NCBI RefSeq assembly: GCF_014897705.1
Contig: NZ_JABUXV010000004.1
Location: 124,001 to 188,000 of the forward strand
Source of the DNA: Brachybacterium sp. FME24
GTDB taxonomy: Bacteria; Actinomycetota; Actinomycetes; Actinomycetales; Dermabacteraceae
Direction of reading: 5' to 3'
DNA: 64,000 bases
Positions within the stretch are counted from its first letter, which is position 1; each line of letters starts with the position of its first letter. Below are positions 18,146 to 27,340 of this stretch, one piece after another. The position numbers and the translations under genes are program-made. Under the pieces are notes generated by a model, which had not been told where the DNA came from, did not search any database, and saw nothing but the letters and a program-made list of their open reading frames with translations.

Positions 18146-19702
18146 TCAGGCGTCCTCGGAGGTCTCCGGGACCGGAGCGGTCTCGTCGGCCTGCTCCGGG
18201 ACGGGAGTGGTCTCCTCGGCCTGCTCGCGCACCACACGGCCGCCGTCGGCAGCACGCTGGAGCGTGTCCTGGAAGTCCACACCGGTGGTGGACTTGACCA
18301 TGTCGAGCACCTGGGCCAGACCCAGCGAGATGTTCTGGCCGATCTTGGCCTCGCCGTCGGTGGAGAAGACCGACAGGTTGGAGATGTTCGAGTACGGCGC
18401 AGCCAGCTCATTGGCGACGGACGGCAGCACCTCGAGCACCTGGGCAAGCACCGCGGCGTCGTTGAACTGCTTGTACGCCTCGGCGCGGGCACGCGTGGTG
18501 TCCGCCTCGGCATCGCCCTTGGCGCGGATCGCTGCGCCCTCGGCCTCACCCGTGGCTCGCATCGAGTCGGCGGCGGCCTGCCCCTCGAGACGGACCGCTT
18601 CGGCGTCCTTGGAACGCCGCTGCAGCTCGACCTCGGCCTCGGCCCGACCGCGGGCCTCGATGGCGTGGGCCTCCGCATCTGCGGTGACCTTCCGGGAGTC
18701 GGCGCGGTTGCGCTCGTCGGCCAGCTGGGCCTCCGACTCCGCGATGTGGGCGTACTTCTTGGAGTCCGCATCCTGCTGCTCGGCGTAGCGCTTCGCCTCG
18801 GCCGGCTTATGGACCTCGGCGATCAGCTCCTTCTCGCGCAGGTCGTTGTTGCGAACCGCGATGAGCTCTTCCTGCTCGATGATCCGCTGCTGCTGGGCCG
18901 CACGGGACAGCGGGCCGGAGGCGTCGGCGACGGCCTGACGCGCATCCGTCTCCTCCTTGATCTCCGCGTTGCGCAGATCGAAGGTCTGCTTCGACTCCGC
19001 CTCCTGCTGGAGGTTGAGGTTCTTCGCCTGCGTGGATTCACGGTTCGCGTCCGACTCGGCGATCGCGGCGCGCTTGGCAACCAGCGCGGCCTCGGGCCGG
19101 CCCCAGTCGCGCAGGTACGAGCCGTCGTCCTCGATGGCGGAGATCTGGAAGGTGTCGATGACCAGGCCCTGGTTGTTCATCGAGTGCTCGGATTCGGCCT
19201 GCACCTGCGAGGCGAAGGACGCACGGTCGCGGATGATCTGCTCGACGCTGAGGGTTCCCACCACGGCGCGCAGGGTGCCGGAGAGGATCTCCTGGGTGTA
19301 GTGGTCGATCTGCTGCTGCTGATCGAGGAAGCGCTGGGACGCCTTGCGGACGTCCTCGATGTTGCCGCCGACCTTCACCTGCGCCACCCCGCGCAGACGC
19401 AGGAAGATGCCGTTCATCGAATAGCCGTCGACCTCGACCGGGATCTGGCGTGAGCTCAGGCTCAGCACGAAGGCCCGGTCGAAGATCGGGCGCACTATAG
19501 CGCGGCCACCGATGATCACCCGGGCGCTGCCGGACTCGAGATCGATATCGCCGGTGGGGGTGGTCTTCGCGTTGCGGCCGGTGATGATCAGCGCCTCGTT
19601 GGGCGCGGCGATCCGGTAGCTGCGCACCAGCACCAGCAGCGCGATCAGCAGGATGACGACGATCACCGCGACGCCGACGATAATGGGTATGAGTGCTTCC
19701 AT
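18146..19702 (-). CDS. Flotillin/SPFH-domain membrane scaffold
   Basis: Flotillins oligomerise on membranes and organise microdomains. The 518-residue product has one N-terminal membrane segment (about residues 5-27, IVGVAVIVVILLIALLVLV). An SPFH domain follows (about 28-225) with the family-typical VDGYSMNGIFLRLRGVAQVKV and IRDRASFASQVQAE stretches. Then comes a long Ala/Glu/Arg coiled coil (about 225-420) with repeated AEA and EAE units, a region around VLPSVANELAAPYSN, and an acidic Glu/Pro/Thr tail. Bacterial flotillins often pair with an NfeD-like gene; none is next to it here. It is transcribed away from the MHS transporter gene. Confidence 0.92.
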   Translation of the reverse strand: MEALIPIIVGVAVIVVILLIALLVLVRSYRIAAPNEALIITGRNAKTTPTGDIDLESGSARVIIGGRAIVRPIFDRAFVLSLSSRQIPVEVDGYSMNGIFLRLRGVAQVKVGGNIEDVRKASQRFLDQQQQIDHYTQEILSGTLRAVVGTLSVEQIIRDRASFASQVQAESEHSMNNQGLVIDTFQISAIEDDGSYLRDWGRPEAALVAKRAAIAESDANRESTQAKNLNLQQEAESKQTFDLRNAEIKEETDARQAVADASGPLSRAAQQQRIIEQEELIAVRNNDLREKELIAEVHKPAEAKRYAEQQDADSKKYAHIAESEAQLADERNRADSRKVTADAEAHAIEARGRAEAEVELQRRSKDAEAVRLEGQAAADSMRATGEAEGAAIRAKGDAEADTTRARAEAYKQFNDAAVLAQVLEVLPSVANELAAPYSNISNLSVFSTDGEAKIGQNISLGLAQVLDMVKSTTGVDFQDTLQRAADGGRVVREQAEETTPVPEQADETAPVPETSEDA

Positions 19703-19945
19703 GGGGTCCCCTCAGTCTGTGGAAAGCGTGCTATCCCCATCCTGTCATCGGAAACCGGTTGGCGCTCCGTCGTCCCGGCAGGGGAGACCGCCTTGTGATC
19801 TGTGGCCAGGCGCCGGATCCCCACGCGCCATCAGATCGCGCTGGTGGTGGAGGTGCCGAGAAGGAGCAGCATCGGAGTGACCCGCCAAACCGCCCCGATA
19901 GTCTCACAATGCGTACAGTGCGTCCGAATGTCGGGATCGCGGGTC

Positions 19946-19951
19946 TAGGGT
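19946..19951 (+). promoter_or_regulatory. Leaderless -10 box of the MHS transporter
   Basis: TAGGGT ends 7 bases before the GTG start at 19959. The rest of the 256-bp divergent gap (19703-19958) shows no ORF. It must also hold the flotillin promoter, which I cannot place with confidence. Confidence 0.5.
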
Positions 19952-19958
19952 CACGCCC

Positions 19959-21365
19959 GTGAATACCACGCAGACTCCACCCAGCCCGGCCGGTTCGGCG
20001 CCCGCCGCCGCGCCCGCGAACACCCGCGGGCGCGTGATCACCGCCTCGATGGTCGGCACCACGATCGAGTTCTTCGATTTCTATGCCTACGCGACGGCGG
20101 CCTCGCTGGTCTTCCCAGCGCTCTTCTTCCCCACGCAGACCCCGGCCAACCAGCTGCTGAGCTCTTTCGCGATCTTCGGCGTCGCTTTCGTCGCCCGCCC
20201 CCTGGGCTCGCTGATCTTCGGCCACTTCGGCGATCGAGTCGGCCGCAAGAACACTCTCGTCGCCAGCCTCCTGGTGATGGGCATCGCGACGTTCCTCATC
20301 GGCGTCCTGCCTGCTGCCTCGACCCCCGGCTTCACCGTTCTCGCCCCGGCGATCCTGGTGCTGCTGCGTTTCTGCCAGGGCATCGGCCTGGGCGGGGAGT
20401 GGTCCGGCGCCGCACTGCTGGCGACGGAGAACGCCCCGCCCGGCAAGCGCGCCCTGTACGGCACCTTCCCGCAGCTCGGCGCCCCGATCGGGTTCATCCT
20501 GTCGAACCTGCTGTTCGTCGTCCTGAGCCTGCAGCTGAGCGATGCACAGTTCATGGCCTGGGGATGGCGCCTGCCCTTCCTGCTGTCCTCCATCCTCGTC
20601 ATCGTCGGCCTCTGGGTGCGCCTGAAGCTGATGGAGAGCCCCGCTTTCCAGAAGGTCATCGACGAGGAGCGCGTGGCCGCGGTCCCGATCGCCCGCGTGT
20701 TCCGCACGGCCTGGAAACCCCTGATCCTCGCGACCATCGCGATGGTCGCGACCTATGTGCTCTTCTACCTGATGACGGCCTTCCTCATGGTGGTCGGCAC
20801 CACCGCTGCCGACGAGGAGACTGCGCGCGCCGCCGCCGAGGCGGCCGGCAAGCCCTTCGACGCCGCCGGGTTCGCGCCCGGGCTCGGCTTCGACCGACCT
20901 CAGTTCCTGACCATGCTGATCATCGGCGTCGTGTTCTTCGGGATCTTCACCCTGGTCTCCGGTCCGCTGGCCGATCGCCTGGGCCGTCGCAAGCTGCTGG
21001 TGGCGGTCACCCTCGCCATCGGGGTGTTCGGGCTGGCGATCGAGCCGCTCATGCGGGCCGGCACCGTCGGTGTCATGGCTGCGCTGATCCTCGGCTTCAC
21101 GCTGATGGGCCTGACGTTCGGACCGATGGCCGCGTTCCTGCCGGAGATGTTCCGCGCCGACGTGCGCTACACCGGCAGTGCGGTCAGCTACAACATGGCC
21201 TCCGTCATCGGCGCGGCCCCCGCGCCCTACGCGATGATCGCCCTGTGGCAGCTGCTGGACGGCCCGCTGTGGCTGGTCGGCGGCTACCTGACCCTCGCCG
21301 CGATCATCACCCTGGTGGCCCTGCTGATCGGCAAGGAGACCCGCGAGGTCGACTACCTGGCCTGA
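19959..21365 (+). CDS. MHS-family metabolite:proton symporter (MFS)
   Basis: The 468-residue protein has the twelve-segment MFS pattern. Motifs typical of the metabolite:H+ symporter group (ProP, ShiA, KgtP type) are TTIEFFDFYAYATA near the first segment, FGHFGDRVGRKNTL in loop 2-3 and GIGLGGEWSGAALLATENAP around residue 150. The substrate (an organic acid, aromatic acid or osmolyte) cannot be fixed. The GTG start follows a TAGGGT box. The stop codon lies inside the first copy of a 55-bp tandem repeat, so the transcript's 3' end runs into or through that array. Confidence 0.9.
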   Translation: MNTTQTPPSPAGSAPAAAPANTRGRVITASMVGTTIEFFDFYAYATAASLVFPALFFPTQTPANQLLSSFAIFGVAFVARPLGSLIFGHFGDRVGRKNTLVASLLVMGIATFLIGVLPAASTPGFTVLAPAILVLLRFCQGIGLGGEWSGAALLATENAPPGKRALYGTFPQLGAPIGFILSNLLFVVLSLQLSDAQFMAWGWRLPFLLSSILVIVGLWVRLKLMESPAFQKVIDEERVAAVPIARVFRTAWKPLILATIAMVATYVLFYLMTAFLMVVGTTAADEETARAAAEAAGKPFDAAGFAPGLGFDRPQFLTMLIIGVVFFGIFTLVSGPLADRLGRRKLLVAVTLAIGVFGLAIEPLMRAGTVGVMAALILGFTLMGLTFGPMAAFLPEMFRADVRYTGSAVSYNMASVIGAAPAPYAMIALWQLLDGPLWLVGGYLTLAAIITLVALLIGKETREVDYLA

Positions 21366-21677
21366 TCGACGTGCTGCGAGGGACGAGCGGTAGGAGATCA
21401 GGTGGGGTTATGCAGCCTGATCGACGTGCTGCGAGGGACGAGCGGTAGGAGATCAGGTGGGGTTATGCAGCCTGATCGACGTGCTGCGAGGGACGAGCGG
21501 TAGGAGATCAGGTGGGGTTATGCAGCCTGATCGACGTGCTGCGAGGGACGAGCGGTAGGAGATCAGGTGGGGTTATGCAGCCTGATCGACGTGCTGCGAG
21601 GGACGAGCGGTAGGAGATCAGGTGGGGTTATGCAGCCTGATCGACGTGCTGCGAGGGACGAGCGGTAGGAGATCAGG
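21361..21677. repeat. 55-bp tandem repeat array, six copies
   Basis: Copies begin at 21361, 21416, 21471, 21526, 21581 and 21636. Each holds a 42-bp element bounded by inverted arms CCTGATC and GATCAGG, and the first five are followed by an identical 13-bp linker, TGGGGTTATGCAG. All copies appear identical, and the sixth lacks the linker and runs into unrelated sequence. The TGA stop of the MHS transporter lies in the left arm of copy 1. Together with the hairpin at 21715 it fills the 400-bp gap 21366-21765, the only stretch over 300 bp without a gene. I see no ORF, cas gene or transposase linked to it. Confidence 0.97.
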
Positions 21678-21714
21678 AGGGGCTGCATCCCCTGACCTGG
21701 TTGCTGACAGACGG

Positions 21715-21749
21715 CGAGGGCGCCCACGGAGACTCCGTGGGCGCCCTCG
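21715..21749 (-). terminator. Hairpin terminator after pgi
   Basis: Two perfect 16-base arms (21715-21730 and 21734-21749) enclose a 3-base loop, 16 bases past the pgi stop on the - strand. It could also stop + strand transcripts leaving the repeat array. Confidence 0.85.
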
Positions 21750-21765
21750 TCGACTGTGGCGAGGA

Positions 21766-23460
21766 TCAGCCCTCGCGGTGCTCGCGGTAGTAGCGGATCA
21801 GCGCCGCGGTCGAGGAATCCTCGCCGGTGATGGCCGCGTCGTCGCCCGCGACCGCACCGGCCAGGTCCTTGGCGAGCTGCTTGCCGAGCTCCACCCCCCA
21901 CTGGTCGAAGGAGTTGATGCCCCACACGACGCCCTGCACGAAGGTGATGTGCTCGTACAGTGCGATCAGCTGACCCAGCACGGACGCCGTCAACTTCGGG
22001 GCCATGATCGACGTCGTGGGGCGGTCCCCGGAGAACTCGCGGGCCGCGACCAGGGCGCCCTCGGTTCCCTCGGCGCGCACCTCGTCGGCGGTCTTGCCGA
22101 AGGCCAGCGCCTTGGTCTGGGCGAAGAAGTTCGCCAGGAACAGCTCGTGCACGTCCTGCTCGCCGTCGACCAGCGCGTGGTTCGGGGTGGCGAAGGCGAT
22201 GAAGTCCGCCGGGACCACGCGCGTGCCCTGGTGGATGAGCTGGTAGAAGGCGTGCTGCCCGTTCGTGCCGGGCTCGCCCCAGAACACCTCGCCGGTCTCC
22301 GTGGTGGCGAGCGATCCGTCCCAGCGCACGGACTTGCCGTTGGATTCCATGGTCAGCTGCTGGAGGTAGGCCGGGAAGCGATGCAGGTACTGGGAGTAGG
22401 GGAGCACCGCGTGGGTCTCCGCCTCCAGGAAGTTCACGTTCCACACGTTGAGCAGGCCCATGAGCAGCGGGACGTTCTGCTCGGCCGGGGCGGTGCGGAA
22501 GTGCTCGTCCATCGCGTGGAACCCGGCCAGCAGCTCCTCGAAGACGTCCGGGCCCAGCACGGTCGCCAGCACGGTGCCGATGGCGGAGTCGACGCTGTAG
22601 CGCCCGCCCACCCAGTCCCAGAAGCCGAAGGTGTTCTTCGGATCGATGCCGAAGGCCTCGACCTTGTCCAGCGCGGTGGAGACGGCCACGAAGTGCCTGG
22701 CCACGGCTTCCTTCTCCTGTTCGACCGTGAGGCCCGCGTTCTCGCGCAGTCCGGTCAGCAGCCACTCGCGCACCAGGCGTGCGTTGGTGAGGGTCTCCTG
22801 CGTGGTGAAAGTCTTCGACGCGACGATGACCAGGGTGGTCTCGGGGTCGAGGTCCTTCGTAGTCGCATACGCGTCGGTGGGGTCGATGTTCGAGATGAAC
22901 CGGGCCTCGAGGCCGTCCTGCGCCAGCGACATCAGGGCCTCGTAGATCATCACAGGGCCGAGGTCGCTGCCGCCGATCCCGATGTTCACCACGGTCTCGA
23001 TGCGCTTCCCGGTCATGCCCGTCCACTCGCCCGAGCGCACGGAGTCCGCGAAGTCGTAGACGCGCTGCAGGGTCTCCTGGACGTCCTCGTCGATGCTCTG
23101 GCCGTCGACTTCGAGGGTGGGGGTGGCGTCGGCGGGGCGACGCAGCGCGGTGTGCAGCACGGCACGATCCTCGGTGGTGTTGATATGGGTGCCGGCGAAC
23201 ATGGCGTCGCGGCGCTCCTGGACGCCGACCTCGCGGGCGAGCTGCTGCAGCAGTTCCACCGTCTCTGCGGTCACGAGGTTCTTCGACAGATCCACGCGGA
23301 GATCGGCGGCGTCGAAGCTGAAGCGGTCCGCGCGCTGCGGATCGGTGTCGAACCACTCGCGCAGCGAGCCGTTCAGCTCGAGGTTGTGTGCCTCGAGGGA
23401 ACCCCACGCATCCGTGGAGGTGGGATCGACGGGGGCGGAGGACGAAGTCGGAGCAGTCAT
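21766..23460 (-). CDS. pgi: Pgi, glucose-6-phosphate isomerase
   Basis: Pgi interconverts glucose-6-phosphate and fructose-6-phosphate in glycolysis and gluconeogenesis. The 564-residue product carries [20 protein letters not shown] in the sugar-phosphate binding domain, the [16 protein letters not shown] stretch, and the C-terminal signature [17 protein letters not shown] chose the ATG at 23460 ([14 protein letters not shown]) because the frame further upstream, to 23622, has no family resemblance and runs through likely promoter DNA. It is a single gene between the repeat array and the divergent peptide transporter operon. Confidence 0.97.
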   Translation of the reverse strand: MTAPTSSSAPVDPTSTDAWGSLEAHNLELNGSLREWFDTDPQRADRFSFDAADLRVDLSKNLVTAETVELLQQLAREVGVQERRDAMFAGTHINTTEDRAVLHTALRRPADATPTLEVDGQSIDEDVQETLQRVYDFADSVRSGEWTGMTGKRIETVVNIGIGGSDLGPVMIYEALMSLAQDGLEARFISNIDPTDAYATTKDLDPETTLVIVASKTFTTQETLTNARLVREWLLTGLRENAGLTVEQEKEAVARHFVAVSTALDKVEAFGIDPKNTFGFWDWVGGRYSVDSAIGTVLATVLGPDVFEELLAGFHAMDEHFRTAPAEQNVPLLMGLLNVWNVNFLEAETHAVLPYSQYLHRFPAYLQQLTMESNGKSVRWDGSLATTETGEVFWGEPGTNGQHAFYQLIHQGTRVVPADFIAFATPNHALVDGEQDVHELFLANFFAQTKALAFGKTADEVRAEGTEGALVAAREFSGDRPTTSIMAPKLTASVLGQLIALYEHITFVQGVVWGINSFDQWGVELGKQLAKDLAGAVAGDDAAITGEDSSTAALIRYYREHREG

Positions 23461-23677
23461 ACGGCTATTGAACACCCCACAGATGAAGGATGTGTGAAGG
23501 ATGTCCTTCCCGGTCAGGCCGGTGCGGACGGAGCCCGGGAGTTGATTGACAAAGAGGCGAGACCGATTTGTGACCGACTGATGGATAGTTGTTGACACGC
23601 GAGGGTGCAGACTGAGGGGCACGTCGTGCGCAACGGAGCGCGACGAATCCAGCCCGCGTCATTCCTCAGGAGACCCC
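23461..23677. promoter_or_regulatory. Divergent promoter region between pgi and the peptide ABC operon
   Basis: The 217-bp gap is more AT-rich than its surroundings and must hold promoters for both directions. On the + strand two TTGACA -35-like hexamers occur, around 23548 and 23593, and a GATAGT box near 23584. None forms a perfect 17-bp pair, so the exact promoter is unresolved. AGGAGA just before the ATG at 23678 is a good ribosome-binding site, so this transcript is leadered. Confidence 0.45.
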
Positions 23678-25327
23678 ATGGCCATTTCGCGACGATCCAT
23701 GATGCTCGGCACCGCTGCCGGCAGTGCCGCTGCCATCACCCTCGCCGCCTGCTCCGGCGGCGATGGCGGAGCCGGTGGCGGCAGCGACAGCGGCGGCGGC
23801 ACCGGCGAGCCCATCCTCGCCAATGGCACCGAGCCCGAGAACCCGCTGGTCCCCACCAATACCAGCGAAGTGGGAGGCGGGCGCATCATCACGTCGGTCT
23901 TCTCCGGTCTGGTGTACTACACGGCCGACGGCAAGGTCGAGAACGAGGTCGCGGAGTCCATCGAGTCCGAGGACAGCCAGAACTGGACCATCACGATCCG
24001 CGAGGGTCTGACGTTCTCCGACGGCACCGCACTGACCGCGCAGAACTTCGTCGACGCCTGGAACTTCGGCGCGAACACCGCGAACGCGCAGAAGAGCCAG
24101 TCCTTCTTCCAGCCCATCGAGGGCTTCGACGAGGTCGCCGCCGACGATGCGACCGCCGATCTGACGCTCTCCGGCCTGGAAGTCGTCGACGACACGAGCT
24201 TCACCGTCAAGCTGGTCTCCACCCAGGCCGACTTCTCCTCCCGCCTCGGCTACTCCGCGTACTCCCCGCTGCCGCCCTCGGCCTTCGACGACATCGACGC
24301 CTTCGGTGAGGCCCCCATCGGCAACGGCCCGTACATGGTCGAGTCCTGGGCCCACGACTCCGAGATCGTGCTGGTCCCGAACCCGGAGTACGACGGCCCG
24401 CGTGCCGCCCAGAACGCCGGCGTCACGTTCGTCGTCTATGCCGATGAGGAGACGCTGTACAACGACATGCTCTCCGGCAACGTCGACGTCTCCGACATCA
24501 TCGCCACCTCCGCACTGTCGACCTTCGAGGACGAGCTCGGCGAGCGTGCCGTCAACGCTCCGGGCGCCGTGTTCCAGTCCTTCACCATCCCGCAGGATGA
24601 TCCGGACTTCTCCGGAGAGGCAGGCAAGATCCGCCGCCAGGCGCTCTCGTATGCGATCGATCGCACGGCGATCTGCGACTCGCTGTTCTACGGCACCCGC
24701 ACCCCGGCGACCGACTTCGTCGCGCCCGTGATCGACGGCGGTGGCGCCACCGACATCGCTGGGTCCGAGGTCCTCGAATTCGACGAGACCAAGGCCAAGG
24801 AGCTGTGGGCGGAGGCGGAGGCCATTGAGCCCTTCAAGGGCCCCTTCAGCCTGGCCTACAACGCGGACTCCCCGCACAAGGACTGGGTCGAGGCCGTGTG
24901 CAACTCGGTCAAGAACACCCTCGGCATCGAGGCCACGCCGAATCCGTTCCCGGCCTTCGGCGAGTTCCGCGAGCAGATCACGGCGCGCACGATGGAGGGT
25001 GCCTTCCGCTCCGGCTGGCAGGCGGACTACCCCTCGGTCTATAACTTCCTGGGCCCGCTGTACTCGTCGGCTGCTGCGGACGGCAACGGCAGCAACGACG
25101 GCGACTACAAGAACCCGGAGTTCGACGACCTGCTGAAGGAGGGCCTGGCCGCACCGGACATCGATGCTGCGAACGAGAAGTTCCACGCCGCAGAGGCGAT
25201 CCTGATGGAGGATCTGCCGGCCTTCCCGCTGTGGTACCAGAACACCTTCGGCGGCTACTCCGATCTGGTCTCGAACGTGGAGTACGGCTGGGACACCGTC
25301 CCGCTGTACTACGCGATCACCAAGTGA
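23678..25327 (+). CDS. Peptide/nickel ABC transporter substrate-binding lipoprotein (DppA/OppA type)
   Basis: The 549-residue protein is a family 5 extracellular solute-binding protein that captures oligopeptides or similar ligands. Its N-terminus RRSMMLGTAAGSAAAITLAAC has an arginine pair and a lipobox (LAAC, Cys at about residue 25), so LspA should process it, and export may use Tat. A Gly/Ser-rich tether follows. Family signs are WTITIREGLTFSDGTALTAQNF, IGNGPYMVESW, RRQALSYAIDR and FPLWYQN near the C-terminus. It heads the operon with permeases and ATPase. A strong hairpin after its stop probably makes it the most expressed member. The exact ligand is unknown. Confidence 0.93.
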   Translation: MAISRRSMMLGTAAGSAAAITLAACSGGDGGAGGGSDSGGGTGEPILANGTEPENPLVPTNTSEVGGGRIITSVFSGLVYYTADGKVENEVAESIESEDSQNWTITIREGLTFSDGTALTAQNFVDAWNFGANTANAQKSQSFFQPIEGFDEVAADDATADLTLSGLEVVDDTSFTVKLVSTQADFSSRLGYSAYSPLPPSAFDDIDAFGEAPIGNGPYMVESWAHDSEIVLVPNPEYDGPRAAQNAGVTFVVYADEETLYNDMLSGNVDVSDIIATSALSTFEDELGERAVNAPGAVFQSFTIPQDDPDFSGEAGKIRRQALSYAIDRTAICDSLFYGTRTPATDFVAPVIDGGGATDIAGSEVLEFDETKAKELWAEAEAIEPFKGPFSLAYNADSPHKDWVEAVCNSVKNTLGIEATPNPFPAFGEFREQITARTMEGAFRSGWQADYPSVYNFLGPLYSSAAADGNGSNDGDYKNPEFDDLLKEGLAAPDIDAANEKFHAAEAILMEDLPAFPLWYQNTFGGYSDLVSNVEYGWDTVPLYYAITK

Positions 25328-25345
25328 TCCTCTGATCTTGCCCTC

Positions 25346-25379
25346 CGGCGGGAGGCGGCCCTGGTGCCGCCTCCCGCCG
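25346..25379 (+). terminator. Strong intra-operon hairpin between binding protein and permease
   Basis: Perfect 14-base arms (25346-25359 and 25366-25379) flank a 6-base loop, 19 bases after the binding-protein stop. With no T-tract and downstream genes of the same system, it is best read as a partial terminator or an mRNA-stabilising element that lets the binding protein exceed the permeases. Confidence 0.7.
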
Positions 25380-25458
25380 TCGCACGTCCGTCTGCCGGGG
25401 CCACGGATGTGCGCCGCTCCGTCCTCGCCCCGTGCTCCCACAACCGAAGGTGACCGAC

Positions 25459-26388
25459 GTGATCTGGTACATCGGGCGGCGACTGCTGCAGATGATCCCC
25501 GTCTTCCTCGGCGCCACCCTCATCGTCTATCTGATGGCTTTCGTCTCCTCCGGCGACCCCATCGCGGCGATTGCGGGTGACAAGCCGATCTCCCAAGCCG
25601 TGCAGGACAAGCTGCGCGCGCAGTACAACCTCGACGAGCCCGTCCTCATGCAATGGCTGATCTACCTGGGCAATCTATTCCAGGGGGACTTCGGCATCGG
25701 CTTCAACGGTCGACCGATCATGGATCAGATCAAGCTGGCGTTCCCCGTGACATTCCGGCTCGCCATCATCGCCATCGTGATCGAGACGATCTTCGGTGTG
25801 ATCGCCGGAGTCATCGCGGGCCTGAAGAAGGGGACGCTGATCGACACGACGCTGTTGATGGTGTCCCTGCTGGTGATCGCGGTGCCGACCTTCGTCATCG
25901 GCTTCCTCGCCCAGTTCGTGCTCGGCGTGCAGCTGGGAATCGCACCGGTCAACGTCGGCCGGGACCCCTCGTGGCAGAACCTGCTGGTACCCGGAGCGGT
26001 GCTCGGAGCAGTGTCCTTCGCCTACGTGCTGCGCCTGACCCGTACCTCCATCGCCGAGGTCGCGACCGCGGATCACGTGCGCACCGCGACGGCCAAGGGC
26101 CTTTCCCGGGGCGGCGTCATCTCCAAGCACATCCTGCGCAACTCGCTGATCCCCGTCGTCACCTTCATCGGCGCCGACCTCGGCGCCCTGATGGGCGGCG
26201 CCATCGTCACCGAGGGCATCTTCAACGTCAGCGGCATCGGCTCCCTGCTGTTCCGTGCCATCAATGACGGCGAGAGCCCGATGATCGTGTCCTTGGTGAC
26301 GCTGCTGGTCATCATCTTCCTGATCGCCAACCTGACCGTGGACCTGCTCTACGCCGTGCTCGACCCGAGGATCCGTTATGCGAAGTGA
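25459..26388 (+). CDS. Peptide ABC transporter permease (DppB/OppB type)
   Basis: Inner-membrane permease with about six membrane segments. The N-terminal segment reads RRLLQMIPVFLGATLIVYLM. The EAA loop that docks the ATPase appears as HVRTATAKGLSRGGVISKHI, and the C-terminus DLLYAVLDPRIRY is typical of DppB. I prefer the GTG at 25459 (309 residues) because GAAGG at 25446-25450 sits 8 bases before it. GTG codons at 25450 and 25432 would add 3 or 9 residues and cannot be excluded. The stop overlaps the next gene by 11 bases. Confidence 0.92.
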   Translation: MIWYIGRRLLQMIPVFLGATLIVYLMAFVSSGDPIAAIAGDKPISQAVQDKLRAQYNLDEPVLMQWLIYLGNLFQGDFGIGFNGRPIMDQIKLAFPVTFRLAIIAIVIETIFGVIAGVIAGLKKGTLIDTTLLMVSLLVIAVPTFVIGFLAQFVLGVQLGIAPVNVGRDPSWQNLLVPGAVLGAVSFAYVLRLTRTSIAEVATADHVRTATAKGLSRGGVISKHILRNSLIPVVTFIGADLGALMGGAIVTEGIFNVSGIGSLLFRAINDGESPMIVSLVTLLVIIFLIANLTVDLLYAVLDPRIRYAK

Positions 26389-27340
26389 CCCACGCACTGC
26401 CCGATCTGTTCGCCCTGCGGCGGAACATGTCGTCGCCTCGCTGGACGAGACTCCGCTGCAGGCCGTCGATGCCGTCGACACCACGACCGCACCTCGCTCG
26501 ATGTGGTCCGAGGCCTGGCACAGTCTGATCCGCAACCCGGTCTTCCTGATCTCCGCAGCGCTGATCGTGGTCATCCTGTTCATCGCCGCGTTCCCCGGGC
26601 TCCTGACCAACCAGGATCCGAACTACGCCAAGATCACGCAGGCCAACCAGCCTCCGAGCGCCGAGCACCCCTTCGGAACCACTCGTCTGGGGTACGACGT
26701 CCTGGCCCGGGTCCTGTACGGCACCCGGACGTCGGTGATGGTCGGCTTCTTCACGATGCTCCTGGCCACTCTCATCGGCGGAGTCGTCGGTGCACTGGCT
26801 GGCTACGTCGGAGGCATCTTCGACGCGGTCCTGTCCCGCATCACCGACATCTTCTTCGCGATCCCGCTGATCCTCGGAGCGATCGTCATCGCTAACCGGG
26901 TGGACGCCCTGAACGTCTGGATCGTGATCCTGGTCCTCGGGGTGTTCGGCTGGACCAACATCGCCCGCATCATGCGCGGCTCAGTGATCTCGGTGAAGAA
27001 CGAGGACTTCGTGACCGCGTCGACGGCGCTGGGCGCGAACCCGGTGACCAACCTCGTCAAGCACGTGGTGCCCAACGCGATCGCCCCGGTGATCGTCACT
27101 GCGACGGTGAATCTCGGGGTGTACATCGTCGCCGAGGCGACGCTGTCCTTCCTCGGCCTGGGCCTTCCGAGCTCCTCGGTCTCCTGGGGCGGGGACATCT
27201 CCGATGCCCGGCCCGCGCTGCGCACGCAGCCGATGATGCTGTTCTACCCCTCGATGGCGCTCGCGATCACCGTGCTGAGCTTCATCATGCTCGGCGACGC
27301 GGTGCGCGACGCCCTCGATCCGAAGGCGAGGAAGCGATGA
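26378..27340 (+). CDS. Peptide ABC transporter permease (DppC/OppC type)
   Basis: Partner permease of the DppB-type protein, 320 residues. A hydrophilic N-terminus of about 50 residues precedes the first membrane segment (VFLISAALIVVILFIAAFPG). The HPFGTTRLGYDVLARVLYGT stretch and the EAA loop around EDFVTASTALGANPVTNLV are typical of DppC. The ATG lies 11 bases inside the dppB end, and its own stop overlaps the ATPase start (ATGA), so the three are coupled. Confidence 0.93.
   Translation: MRSDPRTARSVRPAAEHVVASLDETPLQAVDAVDTTTAPRSMWSEAWHSLIRNPVFLISAALIVVILFIAAFPGLLTNQDPNYAKITQANQPPSAEHPFGTTRLGYDVLARVLYGTRTSVMVGFFTMLLATLIGGVVGALAGYVGGIFDAVLSRITDIFFAIPLILGAIVIANRVDALNVWIVILVLGVFGWTNIARIMRGSVISVKNEDFVTASTALGANPVTNLVKHVVPNAIAPVIVTATVNLGVYIVAEATLSFLGLGLPSSSVSWGGDISDARPALRTQPMMLFYPSMALAITVLSFIMLGDAVRDALDPKARKR

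Noticed and set aside
17477..19453. Long + strand open frame (658 codons) across the epimerase and flotillin genes
   Set aside because: It is antisense to a clear flotillin; long antisense frames are expected at this GC content, and its product has no family features.
21361..21677. CRISPR array reading of the 55-bp tandem repeat
   Set aside because: The 13-bp linkers are identical instead of unique, too short for spacers, and no cas gene lies nearby.
21622..23595. Long + strand open frame (657 codons) across the repeat array and pgi
   Set aside because: Antisense to pgi, low-complexity Arg/His/Gly-type composition, no start signal; a shadow of the pgi reading frame.
23461..23622. Extended N-terminus for Pgi
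   Set aside because: The extra 54 residues do not resemble Pgi and cover the likely promoter region; the ATG at 23460 gives a normal length.
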